Positions 45,805 through 57,016 of a stretch of 64,000 nucleotides of DNA are shown here, piece after piece. A program made the position numbers and the translations under genes. The notes under the pieces were generated by a model, which saw nothing but the letters and a program-made list of their open reading frames with translations, did not search any database and had not been told where the DNA came from. The DNA is from Lactarius indigo (Eukaryota; Basidiomycota; Agaricomycetes; Russulales; Russulaceae): the NCBI GenBank assembly GCA_025766275.1, contig JAFKAC010000046.1, forward strand, positions 310,001 through 374,000. The letters run 5' to 3'. How positions within the stretch are numbered: the first letter of the stretch is position 1; each line of letters starts with the position of its first letter.

Positions 45805-48800
45805 ATGGGGAAAAGAGGGTTTTCGGGACACCTGAACCCGTCAGTCTGGGTGAGGGCTCTTCAATGTAATTCTGTAATTGTGACAACGCGCTACCGATCT
45901 ATGAGAATTCCAGTGACTGTCCGAACGAATTACCAAACGACTGAAACAAATGCGCTAGTCGACTCTGGCGCAACCGACAACTTCATCCGACCTAGCTTGG
46001 CAAAAAGGGCTGGTATCCAGACACAGCCGCTGAGTACGCCTCGCAAGATATGGAATATAGACAACACGGAAAATAAAGCTGGGTTAATCACTCATTATGT
46101 TAACCTAGAGGTGAAAACACGGGGACAGATAAAGCGAATGACCTTCCTGATCACCGACCTTGGAAGCGAGGACATGGTGCTGGGCTATCCATGGCTAAGC
46201 GCATTCGAACCAACGATCAGCTGGGCCACTGCCACCATACATCCCGACATGCAGCCAATAATATTAGCAACTACCGAAGCACTACTATCAACAACGACCG
46301 TTCGAGCCCTCATTGTGGCCGAAAAGGAAGACATTGTGCGGGAACTGGAGGAAGAAACGTTCGCTAGAGCCACCACCTCGACGGAGTTGGCCATACAAGC
46401 AAAACAACAACAAACGGCAGCAGTGCTCCCTCAGGAATACGCAATGTTTACCAGACTTTTCAACGAGCAAGCCTCGCACCGCTTCCCCCCGGCAAGGCCG
46501 TGGGACCATGCAATAGATTTCAAACCATCCGCGCCGGCCGCCATCGACTGTAAAATCTACCCTATGACCCAAAAAGAAGAGGGCGAACTCAAAGAGTTTC
46601 TGGAGGAGAAACTGAAGCAAGGGTATCTGCGCCCCTCTATCTCTCTGTACGCATCCTCTTTCTTCTTCATTAAAAAGAAGGACGGAAAACTACGCCCAGT
46701 ACAGGACTACCGGGTCATCAACTCCCACACCATTCGGAATCAATACCCGCTACCGTTAATACAGGACCTCATCCTTGACCTCAGCAATGCCCACATCTAT
46801 ACAAAACTCGACATCCGATGGGGCTACAACAACATACATATTCGCGACGGTGATCAAGAAAAAGCAGCGTTCAAAACTAAATTCGGCCTCTTCGAACCCA
46901 CGGTCATGTTCTTCGGGCTCACTAACTCCCCTGCCACCTTCCAAGCCATGATGAACCACATCTATCGCAACACCATAGCGAAGCACGAACGACTGGGCAC
47001 TACCATACGCGTCTACATGGACGATATTGGTATCGCTACTCACTTTGATCACGATCTAGCGGCCCATGTAGACGCCGTCCGCGATGTTTTGCGCGTTGCG
47101 GAGGAACACGACCTCTACTTCAAGCTCGAGAAGTGCCTGTTCCATCAACCGTGGATGGATTACCTGGGGGTAATCCTTGAAAGGGGGGTGACCCGAATGG
47201 ACCCTGTAAAAGTTCAAGGAATCAAGGACTGGCCAACACCAACAAAAGTCAAAGACGTCCGTTCTTTCCTCGGCTTCTGTAACTTTTACAGACTCTTTAT
47301 CCGCGGTTTCGCAACTCACGCTAAGCCACTCACTAAACTAACACGAAAGGACGAAGAATGGCGGTGGACTGAAGAAGAAGAAAAGGCGTTTAACACCCTA
47401 AAACGACTCGTGACGGAGGAACCGGTGCTAGCACACCCCATCCTCCAAGATCCATTCGAATTGGAAGTAGACGCTTCGGGCTATGCGGTGGGAGCCGTAT
47501 TACTGCAAAAGAAATCTGACGGCAAGCGACATCCCATAGGTTACTACTCGGCGACGCTTTCCGAAGCCGAAAGAAACTACGACATCTATGACCTAGAGCT
47601 GCTCGCGATAGTTAAGGCCCTACGGAACTGGCGACCACTTCTCGCAGGGGCCCCCCACATGATTAAAATCTATTCGGACCATCTAAACCTACAGTACTGG
47701 AAGTCACCACAGAAGATTAGCAGGCGAGTCGCCAGGGAAGTACTTGAACTTTCTGAATACGACTTCGAGATTCATCACATTAAGGGAAAGAACAACGGGC
47801 GGGCAGATGCACTGTCGAGATGACCGGATTACGACCAAGGCGTCGAGGACAACAGCGAAGTAGTGGTCCTGCCCCCCGAAATCTTTGTACGAACCCTTAA
47901 CACCGCGCGCACCTTCATCGCCAACCCAAATCTACTACAACCACGCCACCAACAAGACGAAGAAGTGATCAAAATGTGGATCGACCCTTATCGCCTTAAG
48001 AAAATACAAGGAGAATGGTACAAGGACGGCAGGTTCGTAATCACAGGGCCAGCATCGACTCAACGAGTACTAGTACACGACCATCACGACTTGCCAATAC
48101 ATGGCCATCCAGGAATTGCGAAAACTCAATGCATTCTGGAGAGACACTACTGGTGGCCGCGACTCCGAAGAGATGTATATGAATATGTGCAAGGCTGCGC
48201 AGAATGCCAAAGGAATAAAGTCAACACAAGGCCCATACAAGCCGCGCTGCATCCCATCACACCAATACTGGAAGCCATGCCGTTTCACACGGTAGCGGTG
48301 GACTTCATCACCAAACTCCCCGTGTCCAAGGGGTATGACAGTATACTAACTGTCACAGACCACGATTGCAGCAAGGCCTCAATCTTTATCCCATGCCGAG
48401 AAGAAATCACCGCAGAAGAAACAGCGACTCTGTATGTCGCCCAGGTGTTCAAACGCTTCGGATTGCCGCGCAAGATAATAAGCGACCGCGACCCACGCTT
48501 TACGTCCAAGTTTACCAGAGAAGTATGCCGCATTCTGGGGATTCAACAGAATATATCAACCGCATATCACCCACGTACTGATGGACAGTCCGAGCGAACT
48601 AACCAGTGGCTGGAACAGTACCTACGCTTCTGGGTGAATGAGCGGCAAGACAACTGGGAAGCTTACCTACCAATCGCCGAATTTGCGCACAACAACTGGC
48701 CACATGAACACACTAAAGAGTCGCCGTTCCAACTTTTGATGGGGTATAACCCACAAGCGGACTGGACGGATAAGCCATCTCCCATTCCCCTCGCGACCGT

Positions 48801-50544
48801 GCGACTGACACAGCTAAAAGAAGCTAGAGATGACGCCCAACGCCTTATAAAGAAGGCGCAAGAGTCATGGGTGCGCAACAAAGATACGCCCAAGTTCAGC
48901 ATCAACGACCTCGTATGGCTCGAGGGCAAACATCTCCAAACCAATCAGCCTACAGCGAAATTAGCGGCGCGACGCCACGGACCCTTTCGGGTGGTACAGG
49001 TGATGTCCCCTTACAACTATCGATTGGAACTTCCCACGCAGTGGAGCATCCATCCAGTATTTCACATCGATCTTCTCACACCGTACAAGCAAACTTCCTT
49101 GCACGGAGAAAACTTCACACGACCACCGCCCGAACTGATAGATGGAGAAGAGGAATATGAAGTCGAGGCCATTCTAGACACTCGGCATTTCGGCAGAGGA
49201 AGACGCCTTCAATACTTGATCAAATGGAAGGGATACCCAGACTCGGAGAACCAGTGGGTCAACAAAGACGACGTCTTTGCGCCGGAAGCGCTTCGCCTGT
49301 ATCAGGAAGCGCAAACCCACAGTAGAAGAGATAAAGTGGGAGTCGCTCGGACAGAGGACAGTCATCCCCTCTTCCTTCGCTCAGCCATTACTCTCATGCC
49401 CACTTCCCCACTATGACATGTCACACAGGTGCAACTCCTCGACTCCCTCGCAGAAGACGCCTGCGCCCTCTTGGCAGAGGACAGCGACACCGAAGTTCCC
49501 AACACTCAGCTCACGCCATGGACACCTCTTACACCAGCAGAGGGGCCCATCACCGCACAAGAATGGATCAACGTCGTCACCAGATTCCCTGACCCGACGA
49601 CCACCCCTGACGATGACCGAGCCGTCGTCCACGTCTTCCGAAACGATCGCGGCGAGCGTGAACCCATCGCCGCTATCCCCCCAAGCGACGACCTCATCGG
49701 TGTTCGCGGAGTTTTCCCGAGCAACGACCAGCGTTCAAGCGCTGATGGAGTACGAGTTGGAGGGCTGGAAGAGGGTAGTGGCAGCATGGCAGAAGGAGCA
49801 GCTGGACTCAGCAGCGGCCCGACTGAGGGAGATGCGCGAGCAGCGGCAGCGATGGCGGCAGCTGAGGCTGGCCATGACGACGAAGATTATTACCCGGCGA
49901 GACACACCTTCCTTCGAACGAAACGCGACCCTGATAATCCCCTCATCACGCCCTGGCTCGTCTACTCCGACGGGTCCCCCATGTATCGAGGACGTGTGCG
50001 CGTGCCTGGTGCCGCCGATCACCGTCCGTTCACCGCCGCCAAAGACCCCGCGCATGTCATTGCGCCTGAAGGGTTCCGGGCGAACCGACGACCCCATTAC
50101 ATTTGATACCCCATCACCGGGCCAGACGGAGTAGAGAGAGACGCGTCGCACGTCCAGATCATCGGAGGGGCAGACCCCCTCATATTAGGGGTTATACCGG
50201 GCTCGCCACACGTCTATGGTAAGCCCCTCTACGCAGAACCTCACGTATCTGCGGCGCTCCGCCCCACGTACCCGCACGAGGACCTCGTTGTCTTCGAGGC
50301 GGACAAGATCACCGACCGTGCGCTCAATCGCATCAACGACGAGTCGCTCACAGCGGAGGTTACGCGCTTCCGCGCGGCCAGCTACGAGCTGGATCGACTT
50401 CGGGCGAGGGTGAGTCAACTCCACGCAATGATCGAGTGCGCACAAGACGATCGGCGCGACGTGATCTACCGCTTGGAGCACGCCACCGCGTTAGAACGCA
50501 TTGCCGATGAACAGCGCGATTGGCCGCCCCGTGACTTTCGGTGA
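45805..50544 (+). pseudogene. T5 Pol: protease, RT/RNase H, integrase, chromodomain, C-terminal extension
   Basis: Begins MGKRGFSGHLNPSVW over the gag end. Protease VDSGATDNF (near 45960), RT YMDDIGIAT (47013-47039), RNase H LEVDASGY, integrase zinc finger (HHDLPIHGHPG...CAEC), integrase core ISDRDPRF and TDGQSERTNQ, chromodomain EYEVEAILDTRHF...LIKWKGYPDSENQW (about 49150-49290), and a C-terminal extension with EDYYPARHTFL and a charged helical end at 50544. Three TGA codons (47821-47823, 49414-49416, 50104-50106) occupy positions where T3 has CGA or another Arg codon. Otherwise continuous. Catalytic residues are retained, so loss is due to these nonsense changes and the gag damage. Confidence 0.9.
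45817..45823 (+). promoter_or_regulatory. T5 -1 ribosomal frameshift heptamer
   Basis: G_GGT_TTT in the gag frame within the gag/pol overlap. A second heptamer G_GGA_AAA is at 45808-45814. Same arrangement as T3. Confidence 0.6.
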
Positions 50545-50575
50545 GCCAGGGGTCTCACGCTAGAAGAGGAGGTGA

Positions 50576-51082
50576 TGTTACGTTTCAACCCACATCCTTA
50601 CTGTACCGGTTGCAACTACGGTGGTAAGGTAGATTAGTTGCGGACTTACGATAGGCGATTACGAGTACGATAGGAGATTGCGCACTGATTGCTGACTGAG
50701 GACTATGCCACTAATACTAGTAGTAGTAGTATTAGGGTTCGAGCTACTTACGCGATACGTTGGACGCTACATTACCGTGACTCATAGCAGCGCTTGAAAG
50801 CCTGCTCGACTTGTATTTAATCTGTCTTGTGAAGACCAAGATACGCCATCTTGGTCTTCTTGAATCGTCACTTGTTTCTTCTCCCTTTCTCTCTTTCTGT
50901 CTCTCTCTCTCTCTTCTATTGCATCAAGAAGTGCACCTTCGAGTGTTCACCTTTGCCTACGCTTGGACCTTCGTGTCTTCAAGATACTCGTCACGCCTGG
51001 ACCTCCGTGTCTTCAGAGCCTCCGTTAAGTTGTTACCGCCTCTATAGAGCTCAAGTCGAGCTGACGTCGTGACGACGTTACA
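50576..51082 (+). repeat. T5 3' LTR
   Basis: 507 bp. Differs from the 5' LTR at three CpG sites. Preceded by purine-rich AGAAGAGGAGGTGA at 50562-50575. Confidence 0.95.
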
Positions 51083-51497
51083 GGTATGGTGCGAATCGCT
51101 GGTACTTGACGTACTTAGCGCGGATTGGATGGCGGTTACTGGCGGATATATTGAAGTCGTAGAAACGCTTGCTATGGGGATGGTTGAAGTGCCAATCGTC
51201 GCCTGGGTGGTCATTGGGAATGAGGGATCGTGGAACGGATGGAAGTGGTGAGATGGATGGAAGTTCTTCCGCTAATTGGGCGTTGATCCATGCGTCTTGA
51301 TGGATCTCTTCAATGGTAGGCGGAGGTGGTTCAACGTAGTCGGTGAAGAGATTCGGATGGAGTATCTGTCGGAGTGTAGGGATATCGCCTTCGTCATGTG
51401 TACCAGTGCGGACGGCAATCCACAGCTGTGCGACGGCAGCTGCTTCTTGGACGATGTGGCCGTAGCTGGAGAAGAGTTGAGATGGGTGAGAGGACAT
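51083..51497 (-). pseudogene. T4 third ORF, 5' part
   Basis: Starts at ATG 51495-51497 (MSSHPSQLFSSYGHIVQEAA), 43 nt after the Pol stop at 51540. Pro/acid-rich middle (DYVEPPPPTIEEIHQDAW), then NDHPGDDWHFNHPHSKRFYD and RHPIRAKYVKYQRFAPY, where T5 is inserted. Removing T5 and one GGTAT copy continues the frame into 42442. The whole ORF would be about 370 aa. I recognise no known family for this half. The segment around RHPIRAKYV loosely recalls the DHYPIRHAFL block in the C-terminal extension of T2, but too weakly to claim homology. Confidence 0.65.
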
Positions 51498-51539
51498 TGT
51501 TGGAGAGAGGAGAGATGGTCCGTTCTTCTTCAATTTGCT

Positions 51540-54500
51540 CTAGTATTTATGCGTTTTCTTTTGAAGATAGAACTGTTTGATAAGGTCGTCAGCGTGCATG
51601 TCTTCTTTCCTGACCCACTCGTTCTCTGATGATGGGAATCCCTTCCACTTGATTAGGTACTCCAGTTTATGCCCTTTCCGTCGTCGTACGTCTAGGATGG
51701 CCTCAACTTCCTGTTCTTCTTCGCCATCGATTAGATCAGGTGGTGGTGGTGTGAACGCGGGTCCATATGCTTCTGTTTCGTAAAACGGGGAAAGAAGGTC
51801 CACATGGAAGACGTCGTGTATCTTCATGGTCTCCGGGAGCTGTAATTTGTACGCCACTGGTGAGATCTTTTGTGTAACCATAAAGGGGCCGTATCGCTTT
51901 GGTGCCAGTTTTTTTGAGGGTGCTGCCACTTTGAGATTACGCCCATCTAACCATACTTGATCGCCTTCCTGATATGTGACACAGGGTTCTCTTGTCTTGT
52001 ATCGTTTCAGGATGGCTTGCGCGGCATGTAGACGTGCTTCTTGAACTTTGAGTAATCGATCCGTTGCCGTCGGAGATTTGTTTTCCTCATCCGCTTCAAT
52101 ATTCACCGTGGGGTTTATACCAAACAGCAGTTCGTGAGGCGTTCGTTTGGTTACGTCATGTGGCCAGGAGTTATGTGCGTACTCTGCGATTGGTAGATAT
52201 TGATCCCAATCGTCTTGGCCTTGTTGTCTTACCCAGTGTCACAGATACTGCTCGACCCAAGCATTCAATCTCTCCGTTTGTCCGTCCGTTCGTGGATGGA
52301 AGGCGGTGCTCAAGTTCTGTTGGATTCCCATTTGTTTGCAAACCGCTGTGGCAAAGGCACTTGTGAATCTGGGGTCTTGATCTGAGATGATCCGCTTTGG
52401 GATGCCGAACCACGGAAATACATGTCGGAGGTAGAGGGTGGCTATTCCTTCTCCTGTGATTTGTTTGGTGCACGGGATGAACTTTGTTGCTTTGCTGCAG
52501 CCTTGATCTACGATGGTAAGAATGGCATCGTATTTTCCTGTTGATGGTAAGTCTGTTATTAGGTCTAGACTGATGTACTGGAACGGTCCTTCTTCTGCTG
52601 GTACGTTCACGTGTTGTAGGGGTGCCTTGCCTTGTGCTCTACTCTTGTTCATCTGACACGTTGGGCACCCTTTGACATATTGTTCCGTGAATTCTTTTAG
52701 TCCCTGTCCCATGTATTGTCGCTTTACAAGCGCCCAGGTATTTGCTATCCCTGGATGGCCTGCTATCGGGGTATTGTGACATTCCTGTAAGGCCTTTCAT
52801 CATTTGTCGTCCGTGGACAGTGTGATGAGACGGGAAAAAAGATGGTCAGGGAGAACAGTTACGTTGTCATTGATGGAATCCACCCCCTCATCAAGGTCCG
52901 GACGTCGGGAAAGCAGGTCAGCGATCGTATTGGACCGACCAGGAATGTGTTGGAGCGTAAAATCGAATTCGGCTAGTGTTTCCATCCATCGTGCCTGTCT
53001 TCCTGAAATTTTATGGGGTGCGCGGAAGTATGACAGGTTATTGTGATCAGTGAGAACGGAGATGGGATGTCTTGCGCCCAGAAGATGGTGGCGCCAGTGA
53101 CGGAACGCTTTCACGATGGCCAACAGTTCTCGATCGTAGATATCGTAATTTATTTCGGCAGGGAGAAGAGAGGCGGAGAAGAATGCGACAGGGTGCGAGT
53201 GTCCATCATTCTGGGGTTGAGAAAGCGTCGCTCCAATGGCAAATTTAGACGCATCTGTCTGGACTGTGAATGGTTTGTCATAATCGATGGTGGCCAAGAT
53301 GGGTCAAGAAGCGAAGCGTTCCTTCAGCGTGAGAAAGGCGGTTTGTTGGGCATCACCCCAAGTGAATAAGGTTCCTTTTTTTGTTAGGTCGTGGAGGGGG
53401 CATGCGATCCGGGCATAGTCGGTGATGAAGGGCTTGTAAAAATTACCAAATCCTAGAAAGGATCGAACTTCTGTCACAGAACGAGGTACTGGCCAGTTGA
53501 GTAATCCGGTTAATTTGACCATGTCCATCTCAATGCCTTCTCGCCCGATGATGACACCCAGATATTCAACCGAGGTGCGAAGGAACTTGCATTTTTCTGG
53601 CTTGAGGAACAAGTCATTATCCTGGAGTATTTGGAGAACCTGTCTGATCCGCTCAAGGTGATCTTCTTTTGACCCTTTCGTTGTGACCAGGATATCGTCC
53701 ATATAGACCTTCAACCACCCTTGCGCGACTTCATTGCGAAATAAGTCGTCCATCATTGTCTGAAAGGTGGCGGGGCTGTTTGTTAGACCAAAGAACATAA
53801 CCATGGGCTCGAACAGGCCTCGGTTTGTCTTAAAGGCCGCTTTCCATTGGTCGCCGTCCTTAATGCGAATATTGTTATAGCCCAACCTAATGTCCATTGT
53901 TGTATACCAATCATTCCCAGGAGCATGAGTCACGAGGTCGGCGATTAGAGGTAGAGGGTAGCGGTTCTTCCTGGTCCAAGTGTTAAGCCGCCGATAATCT
54001 TGAACGGGTCGGAGTTTCCCATCCTTCTTTTTGACAAAGAAGAAGGGGGCGGCATAAGGCGAATTAGAGGGACGGATATATTGCTTTTCCATATGTTCCT
54101 TCAAGAATTTGTCTAATGCCGTTTGTTCATCTTGGGTCAGCGGGTAAACCTTGCAATCTAGAGTGGCCGGAGCATCCTCTAAGAGGTCGATAGCGTGGTC
54201 CCAGCGTTTTGGTTCTGGAAATCGTTGGGCTTCTTGTTCGCTGAATACTTTTTCGAAGTCATGAAGTTCCTCTGGAACTAGTTCCTTCCAGGACTTTTCA
54301 GTCTTGTCATGGGCGGCTTCGGCGAACTTTTGAGAGTGAGTTGTTTTACAGATCCTCATGATAATCTCATCGTCATCATCTAGATGTAGGGCCTTGAGAA
54401 ACCATCGTTGAGGATGTGCAAATATAGCGGGGTTATCCTCTGGCTGTTCCCAGTTTAGCTTTACTAGATTTGAGGCCATCCACGGGTAGCCTAGGATCAT

Positions 54501-54845
54501 TTGATCGGTTCCTAAATCGGCAATGTAGAATCGATGTAGTCGCCCAAGCGTGATTCGGCTGATGTCGTGGTCTATCCAGAGGTCCAGATCAACGTAATGG
54601 GTTACGCTCCCGCTTTTGTTGATAGTTCCGTCGACGTTTCTGATAACTCGTGGTCGTTGAAGGGCATGCGAGTTTAATTTTAATTTATTGACGAGTTCTT
54701 GAGTTATAAAGTTATGGGTTGCTCCGGTGTCTACCAGAGCTTCGGCCGTTTCATATCTTCGTTCATAAGGGAATTTGATCTTCATTTTCAGAGCATTTAC
54801 TTTAGGTACAAAGATACTACTAGGGAGAAGAGCTCGGATCCAGGC
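51540..54845 (-). pseudogene. T4 Pol: protease, RT/RNase H, integrase, chromodomain
   Basis: Pol in the -1 frame after gag; the first shared residues are GFSLSSGPSAWIRALL, like GFSGRLNPSAWVRA of T2. Protease VDTGATHNF (near 54720), RT YMDDILVTT (near 53695), RNase H VQTDASKFAIGA, integrase finger with CPTCQMNK, core ISDQDPRF and TDGQTERLNAW, chromodomain EQEVEAILDVRRRKG...LIKWKGFPSSENEW (about 51585-51715), ending HKY at 51540. Nonsense codons: 53304-53306, 52800-52802, 52797-52799 and 52239-52241. Unlike T2, T3 and T5 there is no fused extension behind the chromodomain. Confidence 0.88.
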
Positions 54846-54859
54846 CGAAGGACCAGAGC

Positions 54860-56575
54860 TTAGAGAAAATCCGCGCCGCGAGCTGCTAGCATCTGAGCCA
54901 GATCGTCTTGTTGTTCAGTTGTAAGCTTCAGCAAGAATTCGGCGAGTTGTTCTAGGACTTCGCATGTGACTTCGGTGTCTTTATTGATGGATGTTGAACC
55001 GCTGGCAGCGGGAGTCGACTGAGTAGCTGGAGCAGCTACTGTAACTGGGGTAGCGGAGGCGACCGCGATGCGTGGCTTGCGATCGGGGCAGTTGCAGCTG
55101 AGATGCCCTTGTTTGCCACAAGCGTAACAACGACCTTCGGTGCGGTACTTCTGTTTTTCGTCTTCGGTGGTGGCTTTACGGAGCGCGTCGACGTCCATGG
55201 CGTCGGGGTCGTTGCGCGGTGTGCGATATTGTTGTTGTTGCCTACCGCAGTTGCCGTTCGTGGTCCACCTCTGTGAAAAGACGTTTTGACCAGGGCGGCG
55301 GCCAGTGTTCTGCGGGAACGGGTTAAACTCCTTGATGGCTTGTTTCTTGAGCCAATTGCGGTGGCGTTTCTGCGCACTCTGGATCCACTGCACGAAATTG
55401 TCTGGGCTGTCATGGTCAATACAAGACCCTGCAAGTTTCGGGGGTAGTCCTTGCGCGAACATTCGAAGGACGTTGGGTTCATCGGCGTCCATTCCGGCGC
55501 GATCGGCGAGATCTTGGAATTCGGAAATATAGTCGTCGAGGTTGCTTTCCTTCATGCGCAACTTTAAAAGGGCTTGTTGGGCTCTTTCTGCGTCGGACAC
55601 ATTGGTGAAAGCATCTTTGAACTCGCGCAGGATAAGTTGCCAAACATCGTGGCCGAAGGGAACTGTTTTCGTGCCGGCGTCGACCTGAGTGAGCCAGTCG
55701 GTTGCACGAGTGACCCACTTTTCGGCGCCTCCCTCGCAGAGATTGAGGAAGAGCGTGGCTCGCTTGTAAGGATCTTTGATGATTGACGCGTCTTTGTTCA
55801 TGAAGCAGTATCGTTGAAATGCGCCCAAGAAACGACGCATGTCCGATCGTTTACCTGAGAAGGCCCGGGGGGCAGTGCCTTCGAGGCGTTCTCCTCGGAT
55901 TGATCTGAGGATTTTCTCGAAGTGCCGTTCATCAGCCGTGAGTCCCTCGTCGTCACTGTCGCCACCGTCTCCGTCGTCTGGAGCTCTTCCGGCAGTGTCC
56001 CCTGGGGTAATGGTGGTGCGGCGGGACGGCGGTGTTTTATCGTCGTCCTTCTGTTTTCCTTTGTCGGTAGCTTTGTCGCTACGGTCGAAGTTGAGACCGG
56101 TGCCGGTAATAATTTCGGAACGGGTGCTCAGGGGTCGGGATGTGTGCGCTGCTTCTTGGGACGACGCGGCGTGTTGAGCGAATTGAGTCGGGACTGGGCT
56201 GACGATCGTTGATTCGGCGGTCGTTTGAAGGATTGTTTGGGCCTTAAGTTCGTCGATGTTCATGTTAACCCAAGGGGCATGTACTAGTCCTAAGTTTGCT
56301 GCTGCTACGCGGACGGTGTAGTGTCGTTTCGAGTCTGGGGCGTACTGCAGTTCGAACCAGACGCCGCAATAGTTCTCAACGGCCTTTTTGACGCCACGGA
56401 ATAGTGTATAGTAGCCTGCCCAAGGGGCCTGGCTATCTCCTTTCTGTAGGTATTCGACGTTAGTTCGCAAGGGGTCGTCCGGCAAGGCGACGTTGTCAGT
56501 GGTTCGGGGTTTCAGTTGGAAGGGTAGGGAGATTATCCCTCCTCCATCGCCTTCTGCAAAGGTAGATCTAGACAT
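54860..56575 (-). CDS. T4 Gag
   Basis: Intact 571-aa frame with ATG at 56573-56575. N-terminal block GYYTLFRGVKKAVENYCG followed by VWFELQYAPDSKRHYTVRVA and NIDELKAQ, similar in layout to the N-terminal block of T2, T3 and T5. Then a charged linker, the Gag core (FLGAFQRYCFMNKDASIIKD to GLPPKLAGSCIDHDSPDNF), and zinc knuckle CYACGKQGHLSCNC near 55090-55130. The stop at 54860-54862 follows the putative shift heptamer G_GAT_TTT at 54866-54872. It is the only complete Gag with a conventional start in this window. Confidence 0.85.
   Translation of the reverse strand: MSRSTFAEGDGGGIISLPFQLKPRTTDNVALPDDPLRTNVEYLQKGDSQAPWAGYYTLFRGVKKAVENYCGVWFELQYAPDSKRHYTVRVAAANLGLVHAPWVNMNIDELKAQTILQTTAESTIVSPVPTQFAQHAASSQEAAHTSRPLSTRSEIITGTGLNFDRSDKATDKGKQKDDDKTPPSRRTTITPGDTAGRAPDDGDGGDSDDEGLTADERHFEKILRSIRGERLEGTAPRAFSGKRSDMRRFLGAFQRYCFMNKDASIIKDPYKRATLFLNLCEGGAEKWVTRATDWLTQVDAGTKTVPFGHDVWQLILREFKDAFTNVSDAERAQQALLKLRMKESNLDDYISEFQDLADRAGMDADEPNVLRMFAQGLPPKLAGSCIDHDSPDNFVQWIQSAQKRHRNWLKKQAIKEFNPFPQNTGRRPGQNVFSQRWTTNGNCGRQQQQYRTPRNDPDAMDVDALRKATTEDEKQKYRTEGRCYACGKQGHLSCNCPDRKPRIAVASATPVTVAAPATQSTPAASGSTSINKDTEVTCEVLEQLAEFLLKLTTEQQDDLAQMLAARGADFL
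54866..54872 (-). promoter_or_regulatory. T4 putative -1 frameshift heptamer
   Basis: G_GAT_TTT in the gag frame, directly before the CTC TAA end. Not a strict X_XXY_YYZ site, but of the G_GAU_UUN type known from some retroviral pro-pol junctions. The -1 frame continues as GFSLSSGPSAW. Confidence 0.45.
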
Positions 56576-56617
56576 GGTGAAAACGGTTGTATTCGTTCGA
56601 GGAATCGAGTTCGGGGA

Positions 56618-56628
56618 AAGCTCGACTT
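56618..56628 (-). promoter_or_regulatory. T4 primer-binding site (self-priming type)
   Basis: On minus AAGTCGAGCTT, two bases from the LTR. Exact complement of AAGCTCGACTT in the T4 LTR (56823-56833, minus), which begins 35 nt after the TATA-like TACTTAA. Confidence 0.6.
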
Positions 56629-56630
56629 AA

Positions 56631-57016
56631 TGTTACGCGCAGTAAGGCGTATCGTTCGGATTCGAGTCGGAGGTCGAATCGGAGTTTGGATAATGCCAAC
56701 AATCAGACGGCGGAACGATGATGCACAAGATGAGAGGGGAATCGTGAGTCAACGACGAGCGATCGTTCGGGTTCGTGAAGCCAAAGATGTTTATACAAGA
56801 AGTTACTGCAGTTGAATACAGTAAGTCGAGCTTAGAGCTCTTAGTACATGGAAACCAGTCCTTAAGTACTACTGGAGGGAGTCATATGGAAGCTACGAGA
56901 ACGTCCTTCGAATCATACAGAAGGTGTGAGTCAACAAGTTGGAAGGACGTTTGGAAACATCGAGAAGAAACGAGAAGAAACAGGAGAAACAGGAGGCGCG
57001 AGTACGTAGTGTAACA
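56631..57016 (-). repeat. T4 5' LTR
   Basis: 386 bp, TGTTACG...GTAACA, followed by the duplication CAGGA. Contains the 11-mer that matches the primer site. Confidence 0.93.

Larger units (their letters stand above)
42969..45835 (+). pseudogene. T5 Gag, split by T6 and one nonsense codon
   Basis: Capsid/nucleocapsid protein. The N-terminal block (RDQWTNFRPYSLPRRGERN to HLCWTEVAW) occupies 42969-43181. T6 with its duplication follows, and the frame resumes at 43982 (WNPIDSQWDVIRPAG). Then an acidic stretch, Pro/Gly linker, Gag core QFLTQWHVYWGMNLD, and zinc knuckle CYNCHAPGHLS, where TGA at 45524-45526 replaces the CGA of T3. The end at 45835 overlaps Pol. The first codon shown is GTG; upstream in this frame a TAA lies in the primer site where T3 has CAA, so the true start is unresolved. 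Confidence 0.85.
42443..51082 (+). mobile_element. T5 Ty3/gypsy chromovirus, full length, nested in T4 and carrying T6
   Basis: 8640 bp including the T6 solo LTR. LTRs 42443-42949 and 50576-51082 (507 bp each), target duplication GGTAT (42438-42442 and 51083-51087). Plus-strand order: LTR, primer site, gag (split by T6), pol in the -1 frame, chromodomain, C-terminal extension, polypurine tract (50562-50575), LTR. Related to T3 in protein and around the TATA/hairpin part of the LTR. Only three LTR differences, all CpG, so it is the youngest of the dated elements. Confidence 0.95.
41324..57016 (-). mobile_element. T4 Ty3/gypsy chromovirus, full length, interrupted by T5
   Basis: About 7.0 kb without T5. 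LTRs 41324-41709 and 56631-57016 (386 bp each), target duplication CAGGA (41319-41323 and 57017-57021). Order on minus: LTR, self-type primer site, gag, pol in the -1 frame ending at a chromodomain, then a separate third ORF interrupted by T5, polypurine tract, LTR. Seven LTR differences, all CpG transitions. It inserted into the spacer of the STAND cluster. Confidence 0.93.

Noticed and set aside
6954..57016. RIP (repeat-induced point mutation) as the cause of decay
   Set aside because: LTR-pair differences are at CpG, not mainly at CpA, and few changes are present; methyl-CpG deamination fits better.
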